7,527 bases of DNA from an archaeon (GCA_030019325.1 JASEFB010000087.1:1-7527), one strand, 5' to 3'. Positions 1 to 6,045 are shown, counted from the first letter of the stretch. Notes: generated from the letters alone by a model not told the origin. Numbers and translations: made by a program.

Positions 1-27
1 GCTCAGTGCAAGCCAGTGTATGAATAA

Positions 28-1407
28 CTAGAATAAGTCAAAAAACCAGGGTTGAAAATTCACAATGTTTGCAACGAAGAAGAGAAGCAGAAAGGGGAGA
101 TAAAAAATTCGTGTCTCGTTCCGTGTTTTAAAGAATCCTAACGAGAGGAGGATGATGAGTGCCCCTGCATTGAGCGCCCAGAAGGTTTCGAGGAGGAAGG
201 TTGTTCGTGCAATGGAGGATAAAGAAGCAGGGATAGAAGACCAGTCAAAGCCCATGATCATCTCCCTGTTCTCTTCTGTCCAGCCAGGGAAGAAGACGAA
301 GAAATCCTGTGATACCCCCGCCCGTATAAACAAGACCTGTGGTAACGAAAGGATCAGAAGCGGCAGAAGTAAAAAGGCGAGGAACTTCACCTCCCGTTCT
401 TTTAGCAAAGCAAAAGAAGCGAGAAACAGCGCGACGAAACCCGTAGCCATAAATGAATGAGCGTGGATGTAGGGAAGCAAACCGATAAGCACGCCGGCAA
501 GCATCAGTTCCTTATGTCTTCCGCTTCTTCCTGACGTAGACGTCTTCTCCTGCTTATCTGCACATAACGCGTCGAATAGAAGCAGGTATATGACAAACGA
601 GATCGCCATACCGATGATTGCGGTTCGTTGCGGCATGATAACCGCGTATATCGGATTCAGGAAGTGAATGCCTGCGGATTGGAGACCTGTAGGAAAGCCA
701 GAGAAGATGAAAATAAGCGTTGCTCCTATTCCTACTCCCTTTAGCCCCGTCAGTTTAAAAGCGAGGAAATACAGCAGCGCGAAAAAAGAGAGTTGGAATA
801 ATATGTTTGGAATGATGATCGAACTTCTCAGATCCAACCCGCTTTTCATTAACACCGCAGAGTAGAAATCCATGAGGAAAGGATAATGCATTTTCGCGTG
901 TAAAAACTGTGGATTATCAAGTGGAAACGAAAACGCGTCTTTATAAACAAAGGAAGTGATGATCGAGGTATGAAATGGGTAATCTGCCCAAACCGTGTGA
1001 AACGCATAGAGACTCCCCGCGTCGTCAGGGCGGAAAACGCCGTATACGTTCATACCCGTCACGTAAAGCAGAATGAACAGAAGAAAAGAAAGGGTATATT
1101 TATCCTCACACCACATCGTACTTACTTTCTGCTTCAAATCAGTAACGACCCATTTTCCCGATTTTTTTGCCATTCTAAAAAATATAACCGACACCAGAGT
1201 GCATATACCGATGCAAAAAATGATATTACCGACGCGTAACGACCCTATGAGACAGGAGAGGAGGAACACAACCCATATTGAGAGTGCATGGCCAACGACG
1301 AAGGAGAAAAAGGCTCTTTCTATGCTCTGGAAATGATAATCCAGGAGATAGGAGATGGAAAGACCGAGCAAGAAGCTCACCGTGATGAAAATAGCCCACA
1401 GGAACAT
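28..1407 (-). CDS. GT-C-like polytopic membrane protein, interrupted by an in-frame TAG
   Basis: The 459 readable residues contain about 11-12 hydrophobic membrane segments (roughly 3-22, 34-58, 60-77, 104-122, 196-217, 224-240, 260-281, 300-336, 341-360, 405-424, 435-450). Motifs resemble a family of prokaryotic GT-C/GT39-like membrane glycosyltransferases: 'WADYPFHTSII' after the fourth span (140-150, an acidic external-loop motif), 'NPQFLHAKMHYPFLMDF' (165-181), 'MPQR' (258-261), 'LLPYIHAHSF' (310-319), 'FWALNAG' (409-415) and 'FQPWFFD' (451-457). Such proteins usually transfer sugars from lipid carriers outside the membrane, but no substrate can be read here. The protein stops at TAG 28-30 directly after 'FFDLF', where relatives as I recall them continue as D-N-x-K-x-x-x-Y-W. 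The same frame continues here as LFIHWLALS to the window edge, so the gene is truncated or read through. The start is ATG 1407, with GGAGAT at 1410-1415 as ribosome site. It lies 66 bp after the beta-propeller gene on the same strand. Confidence 0.75.
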   Translation of the reverse strand: MFLWAIFITVSFLLGLSISYLLDYHFQSIERAFFSFVVGHALSIWVVFLLSCLIGSLRVGNIIFCIGICTLVSVIFFRMAKKSGKWVVTDLKQKVSTMWCEDKYTLSFLLFILLYVTGMNVYGVFRPDDAGSLYAFHTVWADYPFHTSIITSFVYKDAFSFPLDNPQFLHAKMHYPFLMDFYSAVLMKSGLDLRSSIIIPNILFQLSFFALLYFLAFKLTGLKGVGIGATLIFIFSGFPTGLQSAGIHFLNPIYAVIMPQRTAIIGMAISFVIYLLLFDALCADKQEKTSTSGRSGRHKELMLAGVLIGLLPYIHAHSFMATGFVALFLASFALLKEREVKFLAFLLLPLLILSLPQVLFIRAGVSQDFFVFFPGWTEENREMIMGFDWSSIPASLSSIARTTFLLETFWALNAGALIILLSLGFFKTRNETRIFYLPFLLLFFVANIVNFQPWFFDLF

Positions 1408-1454
1408 GTATCTCCATTATATTATTTTCTCAGGTTTTTAAAGATTTGCTTAGA

Positions 1455-1462
1455 ATATTTAA
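1455..1462 (-). promoter_or_regulatory. Possible TATA box for the GT-C-like gene
   Basis: The minus strand reads TTAAATAT here, about 50 bp before ATG 1407, which would give a leader of about 24 bases containing the GGAGAT ribosome site. The region is AT-rich and a second TATA-like string (CTTTAAAAA, about 1436-1444) exists, so the choice is uncertain. Read-through from the beta-propeller gene is equally possible because no terminator is evident in the 66-bp gap. Confidence 0.3.
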
Positions 1463-1473
1463 TTTTATCTTAA

Positions 1474-3456
1474 TCATATTTCCATTTCTTTCACTTTTTC
1501 CCATTTTGTTTCTTCGAGCACCGTAATCTTGTCGTCTCCTATAACATACAAGTAATCTTCTATGTAGATTGCTCTTCTCGCAATTATCTCACTTACAACC
1601 TTCAAAAGTTTTAGCTGATTATCTTTGCAGGAAAATATATAACCGTTATAACTCGCAGGCAAGAAAAAGATCTCGTGTTTTTCATCCAGCAAGAAAGCAT
1701 GATGTGTTGTCAGTATATCAGACCAATATTCGTTTAGCATGTATTTATCCAGTTCGACAGGATTTTCTGCCGAGCTGACATCAAAAATAGAAATCTTCAC
1801 CTTTGAACCCTCCTTTCCTATGCCCAATATTTTATCCTTTGTTAGAGGATGGAGATAAGAGGAATATCCAGGTATCTTTAGCTCGCCTTTCAACTCCGGC
1901 TTCTCTGTCTTTGATAAGTCTATCACAAAGAAGGGGTCAATTTCCCTGAAAGTCACGACATACGCTTTGTCTCCCATAAATCTCACCGAATAAATCCTTT
2001 CTCCAATCCCTAAATCCTTTATGGAGCCTACAGCATTCAGATTTAAATCGAGAACATAAATATCGTTTGCACTCTCGCGCTCGCTTCCGAAAAACCATAA
2101 CAAATTTCTTTCTCCAACAGTTGTGGCTATTCTCAGATAACCTTCATATTCATCCAAGGAGAACTGGTTAAGAGGAATTCCGGGAATATCACCGGCAGCT
2201 ATCACATCGAGTTTATCCAAACTTATTTTTGCTATCCCTGTTCTCTCCATCTCTCTTTTATTCTCTTTAAAATAGTCATTTGCACGATTGTAAATCTCAT
2301 TCTCAACTTTTATCCTTTCGTCCGTGTCTAAGGAGTTCAAATAGCTTTCTAAAATAATTCGTAGTTCTGTCAATTTTGCAGTGGTGCTTATCTCATATTC
2401 CTTTAACTTCTTAACTTTTTCAATCACCCCTGCGGGGATTATATCAGAGCATCTTCCTTCTATAAAATTAGCAGCTACTCCAGCTATATCTCCAGAATAG
2501 GAATAGGTGACATAAACCGCATTGGGTGACATATAGATGACAGAAGAGCCTGAGGAGCCGACAAAAGAAGTCCTTTTCTCCACCTCTCCAGAATAAGGGT
2601 CGAGAACGAAGATATGATAAGTGACATCTACCGGAACTGGAATTACAGGATGATAGATTTCTTTGCATGTTATCTTTACAGGGACACCGTTCATAGAAAG
2701 AGGCTCAACAGGGCATGGATAGGAATAATTGAGCTTACTCCGTGTTATTAAATAGATTTTATCTTCATAAAGTCTGGCACCTACCATTTCACCTCTTAGT
2801 TCTATCCCCCATTTCTTTTCCGGAGCTTCAGGAACAGAGACATTGTAGCCATATATTCTCTCCGTCGAGAAGATTACCAGGATATTCTCATGGAGTAGCA
2901 GATTTCCACCTCCTTCAATACTGCTTTCAACAGACAAATTCTCAGGTGGAAATGCTTTTATTACTTTTGTCTCCATGTAAGGTTCGATTATTTCGATCTT
3001 CTTCTCTTCGATACCGCTCCATCTTGTCGTCAATCTAAAGCGGGAGAAATAAATCTCTTTACCGTCTGTTTTTACAATGTCAGGCTCGTCAATCCCCGGG
3101 ACTTGAACCGTTGTGGCTGAGACTCTTTCCGGTTCTGCTTCTTTTGCTATTCCGGGAGGAGGGAGTGGCATTGGAGTTGGCATAGGAACTGGAGGAACCA
3201 CCGCAGGGGTAGCGATCTCAACATCAAAGATCGGAACTACTCCTCCCCCAACGAAATATTCCTCAAACTGCAAGTTTGCGGATTTCCGCAAGTAATCTTT
3301 AAAATCCTCTTCTGAAGAGAAAGTTTTGAACCCCGCTTTGGCTATGGATGGGATGGAGGAAGATGGTGGAGCATGAGGTCTATAAGCATAGAATATCGCT
3401 AATCCAACACTGCAGACCAATAGCGTTACTATACCAATCGCCAATATCTTCTTCAT
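1474..3456 (-). CDS. Secreted or membrane-anchored beta-propeller domain protein (PF09826-like)
   Basis: This 660-residue protein begins with a Lys-Lys then hydrophobic segment (4-24), a signal peptide or N-terminal anchor without a proper lipobox. It places the rest outside the cell. A Pro/Met-rich linker follows (84-101). The family hallmark 'VSATTVQVPGIDEPDIVKTDG' spans 112-132, split here by a short gap in wording only: the key part is VQVPGIDEPDIVKTDG. Later come the usual helical insertion (about 343-405), 'IPGIPLNQFSLDEYEGYLRIATT' around 424-446 (key residues NQFS, DEYEGY, RIATT), and repeated blades such as 'YSVRFMGDKAYVVTF' (489-503), 'DPFFVIDLS' (507-515) and 'TTHHAFLLDEK' (583-593). 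The function of this family is not established; it may be a surface-protein or binding role. C248 and C264 could form a disulfide. The start ATG 3456 follows AGGA-like bases and a strong promoter. The stop is TGA. It lies 88 bp after the membrane-tethered regulator gene and shares a promoter element with it. Confidence 0.92.
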   Translation of the reverse strand: MKKILAIGIVTLLVCSVGLAIFYAYRPHAPPSSSIPSIAKAGFKTFSSEEDFKDYLRKSANLQFEEYFVGGGVVPIFDVEIATPAVVPPVPMPTPMPLPPPGIAKEAEPERVSATTVQVPGIDEPDIVKTDGKEIYFSRFRLTTRWSGIEEKKIEIIEPYMETKVIKAFPPENLSVESSIEGGGNLLLHENILVIFSTERIYGYNVSVPEAPEKKWGIELRGEMVGARLYEDKIYLITRSKLNYSYPCPVEPLSMNGVPVKITCKEIYHPVIPVPVDVTYHIFVLDPYSGEVEKRTSFVGSSGSSVIYMSPNAVYVTYSYSGDIAGVAANFIEGRCSDIIPAGVIEKVKKLKEYEISTTAKLTELRIILESYLNSLDTDERIKVENEIYNRANDYFKENKREMERTGIAKISLDKLDVIAAGDIPGIPLNQFSLDEYEGYLRIATTVGERNLLWFFGSERESANDIYVLDLNLNAVGSIKDLGIGERIYSVRFMGDKAYVVTFREIDPFFVIDLSKTEKPELKGELKIPGYSSYLHPLTKDKILGIGKEGSKVKISIFDVSSAENPVELDKYMLNEYWSDILTTHHAFLLDEKHEIFFLPASYNGYIFSCKDNQLKLLKVVSEIIARRAIYIEDYLYVIGDDKITVLEETKWEKVKEMEI

Positions 3457-3494
3457 CTCTTATCCTTTTCTGATACGTAGTTGAAAGGATGGGG

Positions 3495-3509
3495 TATATA
3501 AAAGTTTCC
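3495..3509 (-). promoter_or_regulatory. BRE/TATA promoter of the beta-propeller gene
   Basis: The minus strand reads GGAAAC followed by TTTTATATA (TATA at 3503-3495), a good archaeal BRE plus TATA arrangement. Transcription would begin near 3473-3475, giving a leader of about 20 bases before ATG 3456. It shows that the beta-propeller gene has its own promoter and need not depend on read-through from the regulator gene. Confidence 0.75.
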
Positions 3510-3513
3510 TAAG

Positions 3514-3536
3514 CTACGAATCAATTCGCAGTTATC
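3514..3536 (-). promoter_or_regulatory. Candidate operator upstream of the beta-propeller promoter
   Basis: On the plus strand CTACGAAT (3514-3521), a 2-base spacer and ATTCGCAG (3524-3531) form an inverted repeat with 7 of 8 arm positions matching. The minus-strand string GATAACTGCGAAT (3536-3524) recurs with one change before the regulator gene at 4299-4287. It ends exactly 20 bases before the TATA box in both cases. A position just upstream of BRE/TATA fits an activator site; this is inference from position and repetition. Confidence 0.55.
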
Positions 3537-3544
3537 AGATTCAC

Positions 3545-4234
3545 TCACTCTTTTCTTTCCTTGTTCCTTCCGTAACATTCTATGAGGAATATAACCAGTA
3601 TGACGAATAGAGAACCAAATAGGAACCATAGACCGGGATGAGCGAAAATATCAAATCCAAAACCAAGATCAATTCCTTTTGGTGCTGGCATTGGTGATGG
3701 TGTTACTATGGGTACAGGCATTGGAATGGGTGCAGGTATCGGCGTTGGGAGCCCCTCCGTTGGTATTGACCTTGCTACTTCTTCTAATGAACTTCTCATT
3801 CTCATCGCCAGAAATTCTATTATGCCGGAACCTACCGCTGCAAAAGATATTAGCGCCAAATATCGCTTCAATGCTGCGATGACCTCCTTCTTGCTCGTCT
3901 TCCCCGTAGTTATAACCACAAATTTACGCTGCGGTGCATATATCCTCATGGGTTTCATCTTCTCGCTATACTTCGTTCGCTCCACTTTCACCAGTCCCGC
4001 ATCAATGAGTTTCTCAACATTGTACTGAACGGTAGTTAAAGGAATAGCAAGTTTTTCCGCAATTTCTGATGCTGAAAGAGGTTGGGATGCGATAGCCTCT
4101 AAAATATTTCTTGCAGTGTCATTAGAAATAATCTGTGATATTTTCTTCGAGTTTTTATCGTTTAAAGGAAGGATTAATAGTTTTTCATCATCGGCATCTT
4201 TGTCCATTCCGTTATTGCTTTTATTCGAAATCAT
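3545..4234 (-). CDS. Membrane-tethered winged-helix transcriptional regulator (ArsR-like)
   Basis: The 229-residue protein has an N-terminal winged-helix DNA-binding domain (about 33-107). It shows 'DTARNILEAIASQPLSASEIAEKL' then 'PLTTVQYNVEKLIDAGLVKVE', in which TTVQYNVEKL is the recognition helix. The wing ends in 'KYSEKMKPMRIYAP', a signature of archaeal ArsR-like regulators. A first membrane span (about 124-145) follows, then a Pro/Met-rich segment (157-186), a second span (about 201-219) and a short basic tail. The likely topology is DNA-binding domain inside, Pro-rich loop outside, tail inside, which suits a one-component membrane sensor. ATG 4234 is preferred over the adjacent TTG 4237; AGGA lies a few bases upstream, a weak site, and the promoter would give a very short leader. 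The stop is TGA. The downstream neighbour is the beta-propeller gene, whose promoter carries the same upstream element, suggesting regulation of itself and that gene. Confidence 0.88.
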   Translation of the reverse strand: MISNKSNNGMDKDADDEKLLILPLNDKNSKKISQIISNDTARNILEAIASQPLSASEIAEKLAIPLTTVQYNVEKLIDAGLVKVERTKYSEKMKPMRIYAPQRKFVVITTGKTSKKEVIAALKRYLALISFAAVGSGIIEFLAMRMRSSLEEVARSIPTEGLPTPIPAPIPMPVPIVTPSPMPAPKGIDLGFGFDIFAHPGLWFLFGSLFVILVIFLIECYGRNKERKE

Positions 4235-4257
4235 CAATCCTATTTTTGTTTTTCCTA

Positions 4258-4266
4258 ATTTTAAAA
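4258..4266 (-). promoter_or_regulatory. TATA box of the membrane-tethered regulator gene
   Basis: The minus strand reads TTTTAAAAT, about 25-30 bp before ATG 4234, so the transcript would be leaderless or carry only a few bases. It is weaker than the TATA of the beta-propeller gene and has no clear BRE. Confidence 0.45.
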
Positions 4267-4286
4267 TAATCTATAACTTCAACGTG

Positions 4287-4299
4287 ATTCGTAGTTATC
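4287..4299 (-). promoter_or_regulatory. Candidate operator upstream of the regulator gene
   Basis: The minus strand reads GATAACTACGAAT. It matches 12 of 13 bases of the element before the beta-propeller gene and also ends 20 bases before its TATA box. Nearby ATAACT (4273-4278) and AGTTAT (4293-4298) form a 6-bp inverted repeat. Autoregulation by the encoded winged-helix protein is the simplest reading, but it is inferred. Confidence 0.55.
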
Positions 4300-4454
4300 G
4301 AAAATCTTATGATCGCACCTCCTCTTACTTCAGGTATTAATCATAAATGTAATTATCACCAAATCTCCTAGCGATGATTAAAGAGTAACCCGAGTAAATA
4401 TTTAGCTTTTTATCCTCTTTCTTGATAATATATCCATCGCTAATCCACCATTCA
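4300..4454. other. Gene-free spacer between regulator promoter and transposase remnant
   Basis: This AT-rich stretch has no reading frame that looks like a gene. It contains an 8-bp inverted repeat, TAGCGATG (4369-4376) and CATCGCTA (4435-4442), 58 bases apart. It may include the former right end of the insertion sequence, but no terminal inverted repeat or target duplication could be matched by eye. Confidence 0.4.
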
Positions 4455-5137
4455 TTATCCTTTACTTTTTAAGATAAGCATTTTGAGAAAGTGTAATTTC
4501 TTCAAGGAGAAAGCATCTTTCGCTAATTTGAATATGTCCTCTATCATGCCTCGGATTGATCTATAGTCCTCCAAATTTTCAAGCTTTTCCTTTAAGCTCT
4601 TCACTAATCGATTGAAAAAGGATATTCTATGGCTAAGGTGAGTTTGTAACCTATGTAATAGCCTTTGGATGAAGAATATCCCCATTTAAACTCTCTTTCC
4701 TCCAGATCAGCCTTAGTTATCTTTTTCCTGAACCAGTTCAAGTCCAACGATAGATCGGTGGAATCTACCACAATCGCCCCATTTCTCCTTCTTTTGGAAC
4801 ATATCGAACTCAGAACTCCGGAAACAAAACCAACAAACTGTTCTTCGCCGAATCTGCTCAAAAATCGGTAAATCTCCTTAGCTTCGGGAATTTCTCCAAC
4901 TTTTGCGAATCTTCTCAGCTCTATCCTTCTATTTAGCTCTTCGACCACGTAAGAGATGTCTACGGAGAAAAACATGGCTATTAAAACGATTTTAAGCATC
5001 ACCCCAGCCATATTCACAGGTTCTACCCCTTGCTTTGCCATCTCCTGCTTGACTCTCCGTGAACTGACAATACCGAGTATTTTTCCTAATAGCACCCATT
5101 TTTGATCCTTTTTATCTATTACCAACGGCGTATCCAT
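4455..5137 (-). pseudogene. Degenerate DDE-family insertion-sequence transposase with internal deletion and frame change
   Basis: Reading from ATG 5137 (GGTGA ribosome site 6 bases upstream), the first frame runs to TAG 4604-4606. It encodes an N-terminal domain and the start of a DDE catalytic domain: 'IVVDSTD', with the first catalytic Asp, then 'KWGYSSSKGYYIGYKLTLAIEYP'. After 'AIEYP' the similarity continues in another frame (from about 4625 to TAA 4455): 'RLVKSLKEKLENLEDYRSIRGMIEDIFKLAKDAFSLKKLH'. There 'IRGMIEDIFKLAK' is the region expected to hold the catalytic Glu. The middle segment with the second catalytic Asp is missing, and the C-terminus beyond 'LKKLH' also looks unlike the family. 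The TAG is followed at once by TGA. The element cannot encode a working transposase. Family assignment is IS4/IS5-like (DDE_Tnp_1 type) from memory of conserved motifs; the exact IS family is not determined. Confidence 0.8.
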
Positions 5138-5170
5138 TTTTTTCACCAGAAAAGATTTGTGCAAACCCCA

Positions 5171-5185
5171 ATATAAATTTTTCGG
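5171..5185 (-). promoter_or_regulatory. BRE/TATA promoter of the transposase remnant
   Basis: The minus strand reads CCGAAAAA followed by TTTATATT, a textbook archaeal BRE plus TATA. Initiation would be near 5149, which excludes the upstream in-frame TTG 5164 and supports ATG 5137 as the start. Its good state suggests the element decayed recently, or that the promoter still fires into the remnant. Confidence 0.6.
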
Positions 5186-5314
5186 CTATATTTCGGTTGG
5201 AATTAGATTTTATGGATTTTTAGAATGTACTTTTATTATCCGAGAAAAGAATGACTGTAAATACGCAAAAGACCCGTTTAGGTTTGTATACTATAAGTCG
5301 GTTTATGGAGGGGG

Positions 5315-5322
5315 TTAAATAC
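5315..5322 (+). promoter_or_regulatory. TATA-like box upstream of a hairpin RNA candidate
   Basis: The plus strand reads TTAAATAC after a G run. Initiation would fall at about 5342-5346, within a few bases of the hairpin that starts at 5339. This gives a possible promoter for a small RNA, weakly supported because the surroundings are AT-rich. Confidence 0.3.
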
Positions 5323-5338
5323 TTTCTACCTTTTCAAA

Positions 5339-5404
5339 GCGGGCGAGCATTTTAAGCAATTTGAGTTGCGAGCCCGCCAACATATTTCTTTTCCTGTTCT
5401 TTTA
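5339..5404 (+). ncRNA. Candidate structured small RNA: GC-rich hairpin followed by a T-rich tract
   Basis: The plus strand folds into one nearly continuous hairpin. GCGGGC (5339-5344) pairs with GCCCGC (5372-5377). GA (5345-5346) faces GA (5370-5371) as tandem G-A mismatches, and GCA (5347-5349) pairs with TGC (5367-5369). After one T-T mismatch, five pairs including two wobbles (5351-5355 with 5361-5365) close a five-base loop. A competing inner stem GCAA/TTGC also exists. In the opposite strand the mismatch would be UC/UC, so the plus orientation is favoured. A T-rich tract (about 5384-5403) follows, like archaeal terminators. No known RNA family is recognised. It could instead be a processing or terminator structure downstream of the 112-residue gene on the minus strand. 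Confidence 0.35.
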
Positions 5405-5420
5405 ACCTTTTCACCTTCTC

Positions 5421-5759
5421 TCAATGAATTGGGGGATGAATCACCTGAGCTATCCCCACTATTAATTGCGGAATAATATAAATATAGATGAACCTTTTTG
5501 TGAAAGGCATTCCTTTTGAATACTTTACTATTATTGGAATTGAAATCCATCCAAAAATACAGCAAATGGTATAGATAATAGGATAGTTAGGATGGGGATA
5601 AAGACCCATATAATGCATAGGCGTGACTATCATAAAAAACCAGCCAAAACAGAAAAGTAAAATTGGTGCAAGGAAAGAGGAATACATCATACCTATTTTT
5701 AACGATTCCAATAAAGCGATACCTATGATAATTACGTCATGTATTCTGTTTTTCATCAT
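5421..5759 (-). CDS. Small polytopic membrane protein of unknown function (112 aa)
   Basis: The protein has three clear hydrophobic spans (about 27-46, 60-78, 89-106) and possibly a fourth near 9-24, so it should sit in the cytoplasmic membrane. I do not recognise a family. Conspicuous features are 'TPMHYMGLYPHPNYP' between spans and a His/Pro-rich end, 'QVIHPPIH'. The start ATG 5759 has GAGGG at 5764-5768 as a good ribosome site and overlaps the TGA stop of the preceding small frame by four bases (ATGA). That is the normal sign of translational coupling within an operon and supports the reality of both frames. A second ATG follows directly at 5756. The stop is TGA. Confidence 0.65.
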   Translation of the reverse strand: MMKNRIHDVIIIGIALLESLKIGMMYSSFLAPILLFCFGWFFMIVTPMHYMGLYPHPNYPIIYTICCIFGWISIPIIVKYSKGMPFTKRFIYIYIIPQLIVGIAQVIHPPIH

Positions 5760-5860
5760 AATTCCCTCTTGTATTTATCAGTTAAATATCCAATTTCAGC
5801 ACCGATTATGATTCCAAATAAGATTGGAACCACAATTATTATTGTAAGAATCATAATCAC
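5756..5860 (-). CDS. Short membrane-spanning frame (32-34 aa), probably the C-terminal half of the adjacent upstream frame
   Basis: The frame reads MILTIIIVVPILFGIIIGAE followed by IGYLTDKYKREL from ATG 5854; GTG 5860 would add two residues. It is one strong membrane span with a basic tail, ending in TGA 5758-5756 that overlaps the start of the 112-residue gene as ATGA. No ribosome site precedes the ATG or GTG. Removing one base from the five-base homopolymer at 5863-5867 would fuse this frame to the upstream 71-residue frame, giving an 84-residue, two-span protein. I consider it more likely part of that protein than a separate gene. Confidence 0.55.
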   Translation of the reverse strand: MIMILTIIIVVPILFGIIIGAEIGYLTDKYKREL

Positions 5861-6011
5861 TGAAAAACACAATTTGCTTGATACTTGGAGTGGCTTCTGG
5901 TTTGAGAAAATAGTGATAACCAAGCAAACCTATACCTGCACCAATTAAAAGACAAACCGACAAACCACAGCCAAAGCTATGAATTTTGGCGTTCAATTTT
6001 TGGTTTTTCAT
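5796..6011 (-). CDS. Small membrane protein, 71 aa as read, probably frameshifted
   Basis: From ATG 6011 the frame encodes a short basic N-terminus, one membrane span (about 13-33, 'GCGLSVCLLIGAGIGLLGYHY') and a polar segment to residue 50. It then runs into an Asn/Tyr/Cys-rich tail (51-71) that looks unlike a real protein end. The tail starts right after a run of five T in the coding strand (plus-strand A5, 5863-5867), where the overlapping frame begins to encode a good membrane span. GGTGGT lies 8 bases before the ATG as ribosome site, and a clear TATA box is upstream. No family is recognised. With the following 112-residue gene it forms a small membrane-protein operon divergent from the UbiD gene. 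Confidence 0.55.
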   Translation of the reverse strand: MKNQKLNAKIHSFGCGLSVCLLIGAGIGLLGYHYFLKPEATPSIKQIVFFSDYDSYNNNCGSNLIWNHNRC

Positions 6012-6035
6012 AGAATTACCACCACTTGTATTTGT

Positions 6036-6045
6036 TATTTATATA
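6036..6045 (-). promoter_or_regulatory. TATA box of the small membrane-protein operon
   Basis: The minus strand reads TATATAAATA about 25-34 bases before ATG 6011. Initiation would be near 6013-6017, so the GGTGGT ribosome site may lie at the very 5' end of the message. This is the best TATA match on the minus strand in the divergent intergenic region. Confidence 0.55.

Noticed and set aside
152..460. A 102-codon plus-strand frame within the GT-C-like gene
   Set aside because: It is antisense to conserved membrane-protein sequence, with a composition typical of a shadow frame.
3708..4028. A 106-codon plus-strand frame with Gly/Met repeats
   Set aside because: The repeats are the complement of the Pro/Met-rich linker of the regulator gene, so this is a shadow frame.
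4369..4442. Inverted repeat TAGCGATG / CATCGCTA and a repeat of AGCGATGATTA at 7410-7420
   Set aside because: Eight- and eleven-base matches in AT-rich DNA this far apart may be chance, and they do not line up as insertion-sequence ends or target duplications.
5137..5164. TTG 5164 as the transposase start
   Set aside because: It would lie upstream of the predicted transcription start; ATG 5137 has a GGTGA ribosome site at proper distance.
5432..5457. GGGGAT / ATCCCC hairpin
   Set aside because: It lies inside the last codons of the 112-residue gene, is only 6 bp with a 14-base loop, and has no T-rich tract in the needed direction.
5326..5565. A 79-codon minus-strand frame ending in a Cys- and basic-rich segment
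   Set aside because: It overlaps the 112-residue membrane gene in another frame, has no ribosome site, and runs through the hairpin. Its composition does not resemble a known protein.
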